Assembly: GCF_014641655.1 (NCBI RefSeq)
Contig: NZ_BMID01000001.1
Location: 248,001-312,000, forward strand
Reading direction: 5' to 3'
Length of the DNA stretch: 64,000 bases
Source of the DNA: Pseudoblastomonas marina
GTDB taxonomy: Bacteria > Pseudomonadota > Alphaproteobacteria > Sphingomonadales > Sphingomonadaceae
Positions 54,483 to 64,000 of the stretch are shown here, in pieces. A program made the position numbers and the translations under genes. The notes below the pieces were generated by a model. It was not told where the DNA came from. It saw only the letters and a list, made by a program, of their open reading frames with translations, and did not search any database. Position 1 is the stretch's first letter. Each line of letters opens with the position of its first letter.

Positions 54483-55034
54483 ATGCAGATCAGATCGCCT
54501 TCCTTCCGCCGCGCGATCCTCGCGCTTTTCGCCGCGTTTTTCTTCGCCCTGCCGCAGGCCGCGCAGGCGCAGGTCATGCTGTCGTTCCACAGCTTCAACG
54601 GCTCGTATTTCGGCGGCCGCTACCCGCACACCTTCATCGTGCTTGAAGGCTCGCTTGAAACAACCGGCCAGAAGATCAACGAGAATTACGGCTTTTCGGC
54701 CAAGAGCATCGGGCCTTCGGTGCTGATGGGTCCGGTCGAGCACGGGATCTTCGAGGAAGAACAGAAATACATCACCTCGACCAACCGCCATTTCACTGTG
54801 CAGATCAGCGACGCGATGTATCGCGCGGTGGTGCAGGAGATGAAGGTGTGGCGCGACGCGCCGGGCAAGGGCTACGATCTCGACAATCGCAACTGCATCC
54901 ACTTCGTCGGCCGCATCGCGCAGATGGTGGGCATCAAGGTCAGCTATCCGTGGGAGCTGCGGCGCAAGCCCAAGGAATGGCTGAACCACGTTTCCAGGCT
55001 CAATCCGCGGCTAAACGCCAGGCAGATCCCCTGA
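54483..55034 (+). CDS. Secreted NlpC/P60-like (permuted papain fold) protein
   Basis: 183 residues with a signal peptide (P-Q-A-A-Q-A-Q). The mature part has H-T-F-I-V-L-E-G near its start and a Cys in L-D-N-R-N-C-I-H-F-V-G-R late, with about 90 residues between. A His-before-Cys order fits the circularly permuted NlpC/P60 (LRAT/YaeF) group, amidases of lipids or peptides. This is inferred from motif order alone. It begins 40 bp after the YjbQ gene. Confidence 0.6.
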   Translation: MQIRSPSFRRAILALFAAFFFALPQAAQAQVMLSFHSFNGSYFGGRYPHTFIVLEGSLETTGQKINENYGFSAKSIGPSVLMGPVEHGIFEEEQKYITSTNRHFTVQISDAMYRAVVQEMKVWRDAPGKGYDLDNRNCIHFVGRIAQMVGIKVSYPWELRRKPKEWLNHVSRLNPRLNARQIP

Positions 55035-55046
55035 ATCGGCGGGTGG

Positions 55047-55733
55047 CTAGGCCCCGCGCAGGAACATGTTGATTGTCAGGCGGCCCGTCTCCGGATCGTC
55101 GCTCAGCGCCTGCGGGGTGGGGATGACGCCCGAATGGAGCAGCCTGCCGCGATAGAGTACGAGCCGGTCGGGTCGGGCCTCGACCTCGCCGATCATCTCG
55201 AAGCGATCGCTGTCGCCGTAATGGTAGCGCGCGGGCGGCCCGCCGTATTCGCGCTCGTCTTCCTCGAGCGCTGCATTGTAGGCGGGCTCGCGCTCCTCGG
55301 TAATCGTTTCGAAGCCGGTCCGCCGGTGGCGGTAGAAAGCGGTGCCGCCGCTTTCGGGGCCGAGCAGGTAATGCATCACCGCGATCACCTCGTCGCTCGC
55401 ATGGTCGTAATGCGGGATCCGCTGGAGCGGGGCGAGCTCGTCTTCGGCGAGTGTGACCAGCGAGAACGTCGACACGTCGAGCGCGAGCCGCTGGCGAAAG
55501 CCGAAGATACGCTGCATCAGCTGGAACATGAGGTCGCGGCGGCGATCGAGGTAGGTCGGTACGCACCACGCGCGGATGCCGGGGTAGCTCGCACCGCCTT
55601 CGCGATATTCGGCCGCGCGCCCGGCCGCGAGGAGTTGGTCGGCGATCCCGCTGAAGTCGTCGATCACCACCACCGGTTCGCGCTCGCGCCCGAACTGGTG
55701 GACCTTGACCGGGGTCTGTTGCCGCGTCGCCAT
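55047..55733 (-). CDS. DUF6445 family 2OG-Fe(II) oxygenase-like protein
   Basis: A 228-residue cytosolic protein. The double-stranded beta-helix motif is H-Y-D-H-A-S-D...(metal His-x-Asp) and a distal H in L-L-H-S-G-V followed by R-L-T-I-N-M-F. G-G-T-A-F-Y-R-H-R lies between. The pattern matches the DUF6445 family, often near tryptophan halogenases and TonB receptors in caulobacters and sphingomonads (recollection); neither is present here. The ATG at 55733 is the first in frame. Confidence 0.75.
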   Translation of the reverse strand: MATRQQTPVKVHQFGREREPVVVIDDFSGIADQLLAAGRAAEYREGGASYPGIRAWCVPTYLDRRRDLMFQLMQRIFGFRQRLALDVSTFSLVTLAEDELAPLQRIPHYDHASDEVIAVMHYLLGPESGGTAFYRHRRTGFETITEEREPAYNAALEEDEREYGGPPARYHYGDSDRFEMIGEVEARPDRLVLYRGRLLHSGVIPTPQALSDDPETGRLTINMFLRGA

Positions 55734-55776
55734 GCGCAAGGCGTGGCGGGGAGCGGTGCGCAAGTCAAACGGCGAA

Positions 55777-55807
55777 GCGGAGCGGGCGTCTTCGGTGCCC
55801 GCTCCGC
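55777..55807 (-). terminator. Hairpin terminator after the autotransporter gene
   Basis: A perfect 11-bp stem (GCGGAGCGGGC / GCCCGCTCCGC) with a 9-nt loop, starting 7 bp beyond the autotransporter stop (minus direction). Only a weak T-run follows. Confidence 0.75.
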
Positions 55808-55813
55808 GCCCGT

Positions 55814-58192
55814 TCAGAACCCGAAGGCGAAGCCGACCTGCGCGGTGACCTCGTCGTCGCCGGTGTTGCCGGCGATCCCCGCGCCGATCGCGAAGCTGTC
55901 GCTGACGCGGCCGGTGAAGCTTGCGGCATATCCCTGCTCGCCGCCATGGGTGGCGACGTTGCCCGCGATGGTGAAGGCCTTGTCGGGCAGGGCGATCGCG
56001 CTCCCGAGCGCGGCGGCGGCGGCGATCCCGCCCATCGCCGAGCGGTCGAGTTGGTCGAGCCGGAAGCCGAGCGCATCGACCCGCCCGCCGAGCGCGGAGA
56101 CGTCTGAAGAGAGCGCCTGGAACTGCGCATCGGTGACCGCGGCGATATAGCCCATGTCGGCGCGCACGGCGGCGACCGAAGCTGCGGTCGCCACCTGCTG
56201 CTTGCCGAGCACGCCGTTGGCGTCGACCGTCACGACGTCGACCGGGCCTTCCTGCGCCGCGGTCGAGGCGTCGAGATCGCCGATCACCACCGACGATCCC
56301 GCCCCGCCGAGCACGACCTGGTTGGCGGCGGTGGTGACCGCAGCGTAGCCGATGGCGGTCGACTTGGCGTATTCGGCGCGCGCCTGTGTGCCGATCGCGG
56401 TCGCATTCTCGTCCCGGGCTTGCGCCTGGTATCCGACCGCGACGGCCTGCGCTGCGACGGTCGAACTCGCATAGCCGAGCGCGGTCGAGAAATTGCCCGA
56501 GGCGGCGGAGAACCCGCCGATCGCCGAAGAGCCGACCCCGGTGGCCCTCGATCCGGTGCCGATGGCGGAAGTCTGCACCCCGTCGGCGAAGGCCCCGCGA
56601 CCCACTGCGGTGGAGCGCAGGCCTGCCGCCTCGGTCGCCGCGCCGAGCGAGGTCGATTCCTCGCCCGATGCCGCCGCGGCCGAGCCGAGCGCCGTGCCCT
56701 GCGTCCCACCGGCGCTCGCAGCGCTCGATCCCCCACCGATGGCGACCGAATTGCTGCGCGCGTCTATAGTGTCGATGCGGCCGGAATTGGTTGCGATGGC
56801 CGTGGCGTTGTCGTCGGCCTTGCTGTCGGCCGTGGTTGCCAGCGCGAAGGCATCGTCGGCGCGCGACTGCGCGGTGGCGGCGGAGCCGGACACCCCGGCG
56901 ATGGCCGCGTCGAGCTGGCCCTTGGTGGCGGCGTCGCTGGCATCGATCCCGTCGCCGATATTGACGAGGCGGCGGGTGATGGCGGCGGTATCGTCGCCCG
57001 GATCGCCGGGCGTGCCGTTGTCGTCGAACGCCCGGCCGAAGGACACGGTAAGCGCCTCGTTCGCCACGGAGTCCGCTCCGAGGGCCACGGCGCCTGCGGC
57101 ATTCGATGTCAGTGCGCCTGCGCCGATGGCGACGGAATCCCCTGCGGTGGCGGCGGCATCTTGCCCAATTGCGATGGCGCGCGAATTCGAGGCCCTCGCA
57201 CTTGCACCGAAGGCGAGCGAGCCGGTGGCGAGCGCCCGCGCCGAATCGCCGATGGCCGCTGCAGCCTCGCCGGTGCCGAAGGCGTTGAACCCTAAGGCGA
57301 CACCCCCTGTTTTGGTCGCCTGTGCCGTGGCGCCGATCGCAACTGCCGACTCACCGACACCCCTGCTACCCTGTCCGATCGCTACCGAGCCGACTGCAGT
57401 CGAAAACGATCCCGCGCCAAATGCGATGCTGTCTTCGGCCGAAGATCCACTGCCATTGCCAAGGGCTATAGCCCTGTTCCCGGAGGCCTGTGTCGCATCT
57501 GAACCATTATCGGCACTACCACCCCCGATTGCTATCGCGCCAGTTCCGGTCGCTTGTGCCCGGTTTCCCACGGCAATTGCGGCTGACGATCCACCAAGGA
57601 CATCGGCGAACACCCCGATGGCTATACCACCGCGGGATGTGCCATCTACTGATGAGACGTTGCCGATGGCGATCGCCCATTGTGCTGCCGCGTTCGAGCT
57701 GGCGCCTAATGCGGATGCATCCCGCCCTGCCGCACGGCTATTTGTCCCAACTGCGATGGCATTCTGCCCCGAAGCTCCGGCAATACGCCCGACTGCCAAG
57801 GAATCCTGCCCGGTCGCTGCAGAGCCGTAACCGACGGCGGTTGCGTAATCCGCTGCATTCGATTGTGCGCCGATTGCGGTTGCGAACTCGGCGTCTGCGG
57901 TCGCGTTTACACCACAGGCCAGAGAATTGTCATTCGATGTGTCTGTGGGATTGCCGGGCGTATCGCCAGCTTGCAAATGCGACGGGCTGCCTGAGGCGGC
58001 TGTTCCGCCAGACGTTGCATTGCCGTCTCGATCAGAATTGGAACCCCCTCCGTAGCTTGTCGACTGTGACACGCCATCATTGTAGGTATCCAGCAAACAC
58101 TCCTCAGCGCGCACCGGCGAGGCGGTGGCAAGCATGGCGAGGCCGAGCGCCCCGGCGGCTGCAGTGGTGCGGAGAATTGCGGATTTCGTCAT
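55814..58192 (-). CDS. YadA-like trimeric autotransporter adhesin
   Basis: A 792-residue surface protein: signal peptide (A-S-P-V-R-A-E), a long passenger built of about 14-residue A-x-A-I-G/A-V-A-x-G repeats (Hep-Hag/YadA head), one neck-like D-A-A-T-K-G-Q-L, a short coiled stalk, and a C-terminal membrane anchor ending G-F-A-F-G-F. It should trimerise and mediate attachment. The 57.3-58.1 kb half of the gene is clearly less GC-rich than its other half. The ATG has AGGAAGG upstream. It is divergent from a LuxR regulator. Confidence 0.9.
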   Translation of the reverse strand: MTKSAILRTTAAAGALGLAMLATASPVRAEECLLDTYNDGVSQSTSYGGGSNSDRDGNATSGGTAASGSPSHLQAGDTPGNPTDTSNDNSLACGVNATADAEFATAIGAQSNAADYATAVGYGSAATGQDSLAVGRIAGASGQNAIAVGTNSRAAGRDASALGASSNAAAQWAIAIGNVSSVDGTSRGGIAIGVFADVLGGSSAAIAVGNRAQATGTGAIAIGGGSADNGSDATQASGNRAIALGNGSGSSAEDSIAFGAGSFSTAVGSVAIGQGSRGVGESAVAIGATAQATKTGGVALGFNAFGTGEAAAAIGDSARALATGSLAFGASARASNSRAIAIGQDAAATAGDSVAIGAGALTSNAAGAVALGADSVANEALTVSFGRAFDDNGTPGDPGDDTAAITRRLVNIGDGIDASDAATKGQLDAAIAGVSGSAATAQSRADDAFALATTADSKADDNATAIATNSGRIDTIDARSNSVAIGGGSSAASAGGTQGTALGSAAAASGEESTSLGAATEAAGLRSTAVGRGAFADGVQTSAIGTGSRATGVGSSAIGGFSAASGNFSTALGYASSTVAAQAVAVGYQAQARDENATAIGTQARAEYAKSTAIGYAAVTTAANQVVLGGAGSSVVIGDLDASTAAQEGPVDVVTVDANGVLGKQQVATAASVAAVRADMGYIAAVTDAQFQALSSDVSALGGRVDALGFRLDQLDRSAMGGIAAAAALGSAIALPDKAFTIAGNVATHGGEQGYAASFTGRVSDSFAIGAGIAGNTGDDEVTAQVGFAFGF

Positions 58193-58277
58193 CGTTGCGT
58201 CCCTTCCTCTGTCCCGCCGCGCCGGAGCGCGGCGCGGGTCAGGAAGGGTCAGGATTTGACAGAGTGCCCGCAACCTA

Positions 58278-58293
58278 GAACAAGTTATAGTTC
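58278..58293. promoter_or_regulatory. Candidate LuxR-type site between divergent genes
   Basis: GAAC-N8-GTTC, an imperfect palindrome in the ~123-bp region between the autotransporter and luxR starts. Only the outer four bases on each side pair. It might be where the LuxR protein acts on itself and the adhesin gene. Suggestive only. Confidence 0.25.
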
Positions 58294-58315
58294 AAGGGGA
58301 TAAAGGAGGGGCAAA

Positions 58316-59113
58316 TTGGGCGCCGCGAAGAGTGCCGAGCTGTTCGATTTCCTGACCAGGCTGGCGAGCGTCGCGCCGCACGACCGGGCGATGCCCGATG
58401 CCGGGAAACGATACAGTCGCTGGTTTTACGAGTACCTTCACTCGGTCGGCGTGGAGCACTGCAATTTCGGCGGCTTCGAACTCGCCGCCGCCAGCAAGGG
58501 CGAGGTGGTTGAGTTCAACGGTACGCGACTGCCCTCGGCCTTCATCGAAGAATTCACCCACGATCTGGCGCAGGACGACTACGTCCTGCTCAAGGCTCAA
58601 ACCCTGTCGCCCGCTCGCCCCTTCGCGAGTTTCGATGTCGGGCTGCGGTTCCTCGACGAGGTTGAGGCGTTCAATCCCGCTTCGCGCCATGTACAGGCGG
58701 AATGCGCGCGCCACGGGATCGGCGACGGGGTGGCGATGATCGGCAATGCGCCGATGGCCCCGGGCGCGCAGGACGCCCGCTTCTTCGGCTTCGTCTTCGC
58801 CAATCGCGAGGCCGATGGCGGCGCCGTGGCGCGTGAGCGTTTTGCCGAATTGCAGGTCGCCTCGTTCGCGCTGCTCGACAGGATGATGCCGCGGCTCCAC
58901 GCCACGGTCGACGGCTTCGGCTACGATCTCTCGTGCCGCCAGCGTGACATCCTCGGCATGCTGGCCGCAGGGGCGCAACGTCAGGAGATCGCGCACCGGT
59001 TCGATATCGCGGTGCCCACTGTCGACGCGCACCTCGCCGTTCTGCGCCGCAAGCTCGGCGCGCAGACGCTCGCCGAGGCCGTTGCGAAGGGCTATCTCTA
59101 CGGCATCCTGTGA
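58316..59113 (+). CDS. LuxR family transcriptional regulator (solo)
   Basis: A 265-residue regulator: an N-terminal ~170-residue autoinducer-binding-like domain (D-D-Y-V-L-L, W-F-Y-E-Y-L segments) and a C-terminal LuxR helix-turn-helix (C-R-Q-R-D-I-L-G-M-L-A-A-G...I-A-V-P-T-V-D-A-H). No luxI-type synthase is nearby, so it is a solo LuxR. Start is TTG at 58316 with AAGGAGG at ideal spacing. It is divergent from the autotransporter gene and just upstream of the thiC riboswitch. Confidence 0.85.
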   Translation: MGAAKSAELFDFLTRLASVAPHDRAMPDAGKRYSRWFYEYLHSVGVEHCNFGGFELAAASKGEVVEFNGTRLPSAFIEEFTHDLAQDDYVLLKAQTLSPARPFASFDVGLRFLDEVEAFNPASRHVQAECARHGIGDGVAMIGNAPMAPGAQDARFFGFVFANREADGGAVARERFAELQVASFALLDRMMPRLHATVDGFGYDLSCRQRDILGMLAAGAQRQEIAHRFDIAVPTVDAHLAVLRRKLGAQTLAEAVAKGYLYGIL

Positions 59114-59149
59114 CGCTGGACGCGGCGCCGCTTAACCCCTACACCCGAA

Positions 59150-59243
59150 CCAACCCCGGGGAGCCTGCGCAGGCTGAGAGGGAGGCGTCGCGCCCTCCGA
59201 CCCGTCGAACCTGAACCGATTAGCATCGGCGGAGGGAGTGGCT
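59150..59243 (+). promoter_or_regulatory. TPP riboswitch (THI element) of thiC
   Basis: Contains the conserved GGGGAGCC (59158-59165), CTGAGA (59174-59179), ACCTGA (59209-59214) and closing GGAGGGA (59231-59237) in the right order and spacing. It should repress thiC when thiamin pyrophosphate is bound. The expression platform lies in the ~50 nt before the thiC ATG. Confidence 0.95.
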
Positions 59244-59288
59244 GGTCTGGTTGCCAGGAAACCGCTTCCGCTCCGCCTCAAGGAGTAG

Positions 59289-61204
<1,916 letters not shown>

Positions 61205-61205
<1 letters not shown>

Positions 61206-61534
61206 TGCGCGGCGGCTGGCCCCTGACGGCGCTTAGCGTCGTGTGGCTGGCCGCCCCGCTCGCGGGCTGCGACGACAGCAGCGACGAGATCGGCGGGATC
61301 GAAACGGTGTCGGCCGATAGCGAAATGGTCCTCGAAGCCGCGCGCTTCGCCGCGGGCGCCCTCGACCGCGACGGCGCCAGCCTCGCCCGCGTGATCAGAG
61401 CCGAGCACCAGGTGATTGCGGGCCTCGCCTATTATCTCGAAATCGAACTTACCGACGGCACTCGCTGGGAGGTGACCGCCCTGTATAACACCGAGGCCGA
61501 GTGGGAGCTCAAGGAAAGCCGCGAGATCACGTGA
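61205..61534 (+). CDS. Cystatin-like lipoprotein
   Basis: 109 residues with a lipobox L-A-G-C (Cys22). The mature domain has a helix (A-A-R-F-A-A-G-A-L), then the cystatin signature Q-V-I-A-G (69-73) followed by strand Y-Y-L-E-I-E-L and a T-D-G-T-R-W-E turn. Cystatins inhibit papain-type cysteine peptidases with this Q-x-V-x-G loop. It starts within the thiC stop (TGATG), so it is co-translated with thiC although unrelated. A secreted peptidase inhibitor is inferred; activity is untested. Confidence 0.75.
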
Positions 61535-61550
61535 AATGGGGAGAGGATCG

Positions 61551-61631
61551 TTGAAGATCACGCTGCAAGTGCGCGAGTGTGCCACCCGGCAGAACGCGGA
61601 CGGTTCCCTCGCCGCCGGTTCGGGCAAGTAA
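61551..61631 (+). other. 26-codon ORF with strong ribosome site
   Basis: A TTG start behind GGGGAGAGG encodes 26 residues (K-I-T-L-Q-V-R-E-C...G-S-G-K) and stops 23 bp before the likely start of the next membrane protein. It may be a leader peptide or a decayed N-terminus. Nothing else supports it. Confidence 0.3.
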
Positions 61632-61653
61632 CGGCGCGTCGGGGCTGCTGGCG

Positions 61654-62262
61654 TTGGACGCGTACCTGCTCTTCTTCGCCGTGGTCCTCGGCGTGAACCT
61701 GCTCCCGGCCTTCGGGCCGCCGACCTGGTCGATCATTGCGCTGTTTGCCTTCAGCGGCGAGATCGAACTGCTGCCGCTGGTCGGGCTGGGGGCGCTGGCG
61801 GCGGCGACCGGGCGCTTCGGGCTCGGCCATGCGACCCGCGCGCTGGGCACGCGCTTCCTGTCGGCGCGGCTGCGCGCGAACCTCGACGCGGCGCGGCAGG
61901 CGCTCGAGCGGCGCCGCCGCAGCGGGATCCTCGCGCTCGGGCTATTCGCGCTCTCGCCGGTGCCGTCGGCGCAATTGTTCGAGGCCGCGGGGCTCGCGCG
62001 GCTGCCGCTCCTGCCGTTCACCGTGGCCTTTTTCGCCGGGCGGATCGTGTCCTATTCGATCTACGGCCTGACTGCGCGCGAGCTCGGCTCGACCGACATG
62101 GGCGAGGTGCTGCGCGAGGAGCTGACCAGCCCGCTCGGCATCGCGCTGCAGGTGGCGATGCTCGTCGCGCTGGTGCTGCTCGCGCGGATCGACTGGCGCA
62201 AGCGTCTGGGGCTCGGCCCGGAAGATGTCGAGGGGGAAGCGAAGGAAGGCGGCGCGCCCTAG
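61654..62262 (+). CDS. VTT/DedA-like membrane protein
   Basis: About 202 residues from a TTG at 61654 (alternative GTG at 61579). Hydrophobic segments include L-G-V-N-L-L-P-A-F-G-P-P-T-W-S-I-I and L-F-A-L-S-P-V-P-S-A-Q-L-F-E-A-A-G-L, a re-entrant-loop pattern of VTT/small-multidrug-export-like proteins, then A-F-F-A-G-R-I-V-S-Y. Transport or lipid scramblase-like function is inferred from the fold. It overlaps the end of the convergent STAS gene by 4 bp. Confidence 0.7.
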   Translation: MDAYLLFFAVVLGVNLLPAFGPPTWSIIALFAFSGEIELLPLVGLGALAAATGRFGLGHATRALGTRFLSARLRANLDAARQALERRRRSGILALGLFALSPVPSAQLFEAAGLARLPLLPFTVAFFAGRIVSYSIYGLTARELGSTDMGEVLREELTSPLGIALQVAMLVALVLLARIDWRKRLGLGPEDVEGEAKEGGAP

Positions 62263-62996
62263 CGCTTGATCCAGCTCTTCGCCTCGTCCAGCTCGGCCAC
62301 CGGGAACAGCCGGAACTCGTACGGCATCAGCGGGGCGAACAGGCGCGCCGCGCGTGCCATCCATTCGACGTCGGTCACCAGCGCCACGCGGCGGAAATCG
62401 GTCAAGTGGCCGAAGTCGAACTTGGTATCCTCCCAAGCGGCGTCGCCGGTATAGGTCGCATAGTCGTCGTCGAGCACGACCAGGCATTTGAGCTTGTCGT
62501 GCTCCTTGAGCTTCTCCTCGACCATCGGCTTGAGCGTCTCGCGATAGTCCTCGCCGGTGATGATCCCCACCGCGCGCACCGCCACGACATCGCGCGGCAG
62601 GCCCTCGATCGGCTCGAACCGGCCCGGATCGTCGGCTTCGGCGCGGGCCCAGGCCTTGGCGTCCTCGAGCTTGGCGGAGGGGAAGCGGCGGACCTTGGCC
62701 GAGACGAAGAAATTGGCGATCTCGGGCGCGATCGAGAGCAGCGGAGAATCGCCCACCACCGCGACCTTCCTCACCACCTTCTGGTGGACCCTGACGAAAT
62801 TGAAGTGGCTCGAAAGCGCGCCGAGGCTGTCCCAGTGCGGCAGCTTGTCGAGCACGATGACGAGGTTGGGCACTGCATCGGTCTCGTTGATCCGCGTGTC
62901 GATCGCCGCGGCGAGCCCGGCGAAATCCTCCTTCGACAGCGCGCCCTCGGGACGCAGGATCACGAACCCTTCATGCGTCTGGTCGATATCGATCAT
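62259..62996 (-). CDS. Tandem SpoIIAA-like (STAS/SEC14) domain protein
   Basis: A 245-residue soluble protein made of two SpoIIAA-like halves: residues 1-120 (I-L-R-P-E-G-A-L-S-K-E-D-F... and K-V-A-V-V-G-D-S) and 125-245 (A-V-G-I-I-T-G-E-D-Y... and R-V-A-L-V-T-D-V-E-W-M). Each half is a beta-alpha fold seen in single-domain STAS proteins. AAGGAGA precedes the ATG at 62996. Role unknown. Confidence 0.8.
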   Translation of the reverse strand: MIDIDQTHEGFVILRPEGALSKEDFAGLAAAIDTRINETDAVPNLVIVLDKLPHWDSLGALSSHFNFVRVHQKVVRKVAVVGDSPLLSIAPEIANFFVSAKVRRFPSAKLEDAKAWARAEADDPGRFEPIEGLPRDVVAVRAVGIITGEDYRETLKPMVEEKLKEHDKLKCLVVLDDDYATYTGDAAWEDTKFDFGHLTDFRRVALVTDVEWMARAARLFAPLMPYEFRLFPVAELDEAKSWIKR

Positions 62997-63079
62997 GGAC
63001 TGTCTCCTTCCGCTGCGGTGCCCCGTTATCCGCGCCCGGAGCCGCCCTGTCATTGCGCTGGATCAAATAGGACCGCCAT

Positions 63080-63209
63080 TGCCCGACCGGCCACGATTTC
63101 CACCGCGCAATCGAACCGACCGACGGCACAAGCCGGCAGATCACCGTGTGGGACGAAACGGCGGGCGGGATGGAGCTGACCGAGCGCAGGCAGGTGGGTG
63201 ATGGGGTAT
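63080..63209 (+). pseudogene. Decayed cystatin-domain fragment
   Basis: One frame reads G-H-D-F-H-R-A-I-E-P-T-D-G-T and G-M-E-L-T-E-R-R, closely matching the remnant at 63676-63828 and more loosely the intact gene at 61205. The start, signal peptide and the Q-x-V-x-G region are missing or shifted (an in-frame stop lies just upstream). It is a relic, not an expressed gene. Confidence 0.65.
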
Positions 63210-63295
63210 GAAGGCGTGCGATTTGGATTGACCGCGCTGGTGAAAGGGCAGACACCCCTGCACGGGCCGCGCCTCCAAGAGAGAGGACGCATGTC

Positions 63296-63700
63296 ATGTC
63301 CGCTACCCGCCTGCTGCAAATCCTGCTCGTCGCCTTCGGCGCCGTGTTCTGCCTTATCTGGCCCTTGTCGATCGTGTGGCCTGCGGGCTGGACCTGGCAC
63401 GAGGGGCCGGCCACGGCCTCGCATTATTACGTGATGATCCTCGGCGTCTATGCGACGCTGGGCGTGTTCCTGATCGCCGCCGCGCGCGCTCCGCTCGCCC
63501 ATGCCTCGCTGATCTGGTTCACGGCGATCTCCAGCGCGGTCCACGCGGTGATCATGGCATTCCAGGCCATGGGCGATCCGATGCAACGCGGCCACCTGCT
63601 GGGCGACGTTCCCGCGCTGCTGCTGGTGACGGTGGCCTTCGCCGTGCTGCTGCCGAAGGCCCAGCGCGAGAACGCGGCGGCGAGCGCCTCGCCCGCGTGA
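63296..63700 (+). CDS. DUF6632-like small membrane protein
   Basis: 134 residues with four membrane helices; W-P-A-G-W-T-W-H-E-G between the first two and a H-Y-Y-V-M-I-L-G-V-Y segment suit the DUF6632 family. AGAGGA precedes the second of two close ATGs. Its last ~8 codons run out of frame through a truncated cystatin gene, so the C-terminus may have been created by a deletion. Confidence 0.7.
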   Translation: MSATRLLQILLVAFGAVFCLIWPLSIVWPAGWTWHEGPATASHYYVMILGVYATLGVFLIAAARAPLAHASLIWFTAISSAVHAVIMAFQAMGDPMQRGHLLGDVPALLLVTVAFAVLLPKAQRENAAASASPA

Positions 63701-63828
63701 TCGAAGCGCAGGTGCAGGTCGTCGCCGGCCACAATTTCAACCTCGAGATCGAACTCACCGACGGCACGCGCTGGGAAGGCAACCCGGAGGAGGGGATGGA
63801 ACTTACCGAGCGCCGCGAGATCGAGTGA
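63676..63828 (+). pseudogene. Truncated cystatin-domain remnant
   Basis: Reads L-A-R-V-I-E-A-Q-V-Q-V-V-A-G-H-N-F-N...T-D-G-T-R-W and ends T-E-R-R-E-I-E. Compared with the intact lipoprotein it lacks the signal and first helix and has a deletion after T-R-W-E. A GTG at 63697 overlaps the upstream stop (GTGA), so a 43-residue stub could be translated. The Q-x-V-x-G loop is intact. Confidence 0.7.
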
Positions 63829-64000
63829 GGGAGATGTGTCAGGCGACCGAGTTAGCGCGCAAGGGATGGAGAGAGTCGGAGCGTCCGCTCAGGGCGCGGA
63901 GGCGTGCAAGGCACAAATGAGCATGGTGTATCGGGAGAAAGCGGGAAGCCGTATGTGCCGGAGGGTGACTAGAAGATTTTCTTGATTATCTCGCTCGCCA
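63829..64000. other. Right window edge, no gene recognised
   Basis: About 170 bp, G-rich at first and then A/T-rich. No start with a ribosome site or family motif is visible; a gene may begin beyond the window. Confidence 0.3.

Noticed and set aside
56493-57830. 445-codon plus-strand frame over the autotransporter
   Set aside because: Antisense of a repetitive gene; the Ala/Pro/Ser repeats mirror the adhesin repeats.
56000-58100. Repetitive DNA that might suggest a CRISPR array
   Set aside because: Repeats are degenerate, in frame, and encode the adhesin's ~14-residue motif; no constant repeat/spacer structure.
63829-64000. Possible group II intron or mobile element end
   Set aside because: G-rich phrases recall intron domains but no domain V hairpin or reverse transcriptase is visible.

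Overview
The window looks like chromosomal DNA of a carotenoid-producing alphaproteobacterium in the Sphingomonadales, most likely an Erythrobacteraceae (Erythrobacter/Qipengyuania type). The reasons are the high GC content, the crtY-crtI-crtB cluster, the tandem DUF885 lipoproteins, an alphaproteobacterial LexA box (GTTC-N7-GTTC), many 4-nt stop/start overlaps, and frequent GTG/TTG starts. The assignment is an inference from gene content; no 16S gene is present.

Layout. 1-8.9 kb: end of a MATE exporter, DUF924, a zf-CHCC protein, an ABC ATPase, a small CxxC protein, nadB, a TonB-C-like secreted protein, an alpha/beta hydrolase, a diguanylate cyclase and small membrane proteins. 9-14.7 kb: class Ia ribonucleotide reductase, with nrdA and nrdB separated by small membrane genes and two opposing stress-like genes; each nrd gene has an NrdR-like palindrome upstream. 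14.8-18.6 kb: small exported or lipid-anchored proteins and a membrane-tethered nuclease. 18.5-26 kb: a CNT nucleoside transporter, a queuosine-precursor transporter, argB, yggT, folD, a lipoprotein and marC, then a LON-domain protein, a CnoX-type thioredoxin and tRNA-Gly(GCC).

26-33.5 kb: a haloalkane dehalogenase/DoxX pair, an OsmC-fused hydrolase with a saccharopine-dehydrogenase-like reductase, dcd, an AT-rich island with an orphan membrane ORF between two REP-like elements, and a two-gene UDP-sugar operon. 33.5-42.4 kb: an EF-hand protein and a peptide or amide hydrolysis region (two DUF885 lipoproteins, a PqqB-like MBL hydrolase, an amidohydrolase and an S9 peptidase) closed by a strong terminator.

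42.4-54 kb: the crtY-crtI-LOG-crtB operon (lycopene cyclase, phytoene desaturase, a LOG-family nucleotide phosphoribohydrolase, phytoene synthase), then a biotin-dependent carboxylase alpha subunit, glpD, an MFS exporter, dinB with a candidate LexA box, dps, a GDT1-like protein and tRNA-Gly(CCC). 54-64 kb: a YjbQ protein, a NlpC/P60-like secreted protein, a 2OG oxygenase, a YadA-type trimeric autotransporter facing a solo LuxR regulator, a TPP riboswitch with thiC, and a cystatin-like lipoprotein coupled to thiC with two decayed relatives within 2.6 kb.

The least described features are the cystatin-like gene and its remnants, the LOG gene embedded in the carotenoid operon with a probable CTG start for crtB, the 15-bp repeats of the tRNA-Gly 3' end, and the AT-rich orphan island. 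I see no CRISPR array, prophage, insertion sequence, rRNA or replication origin.
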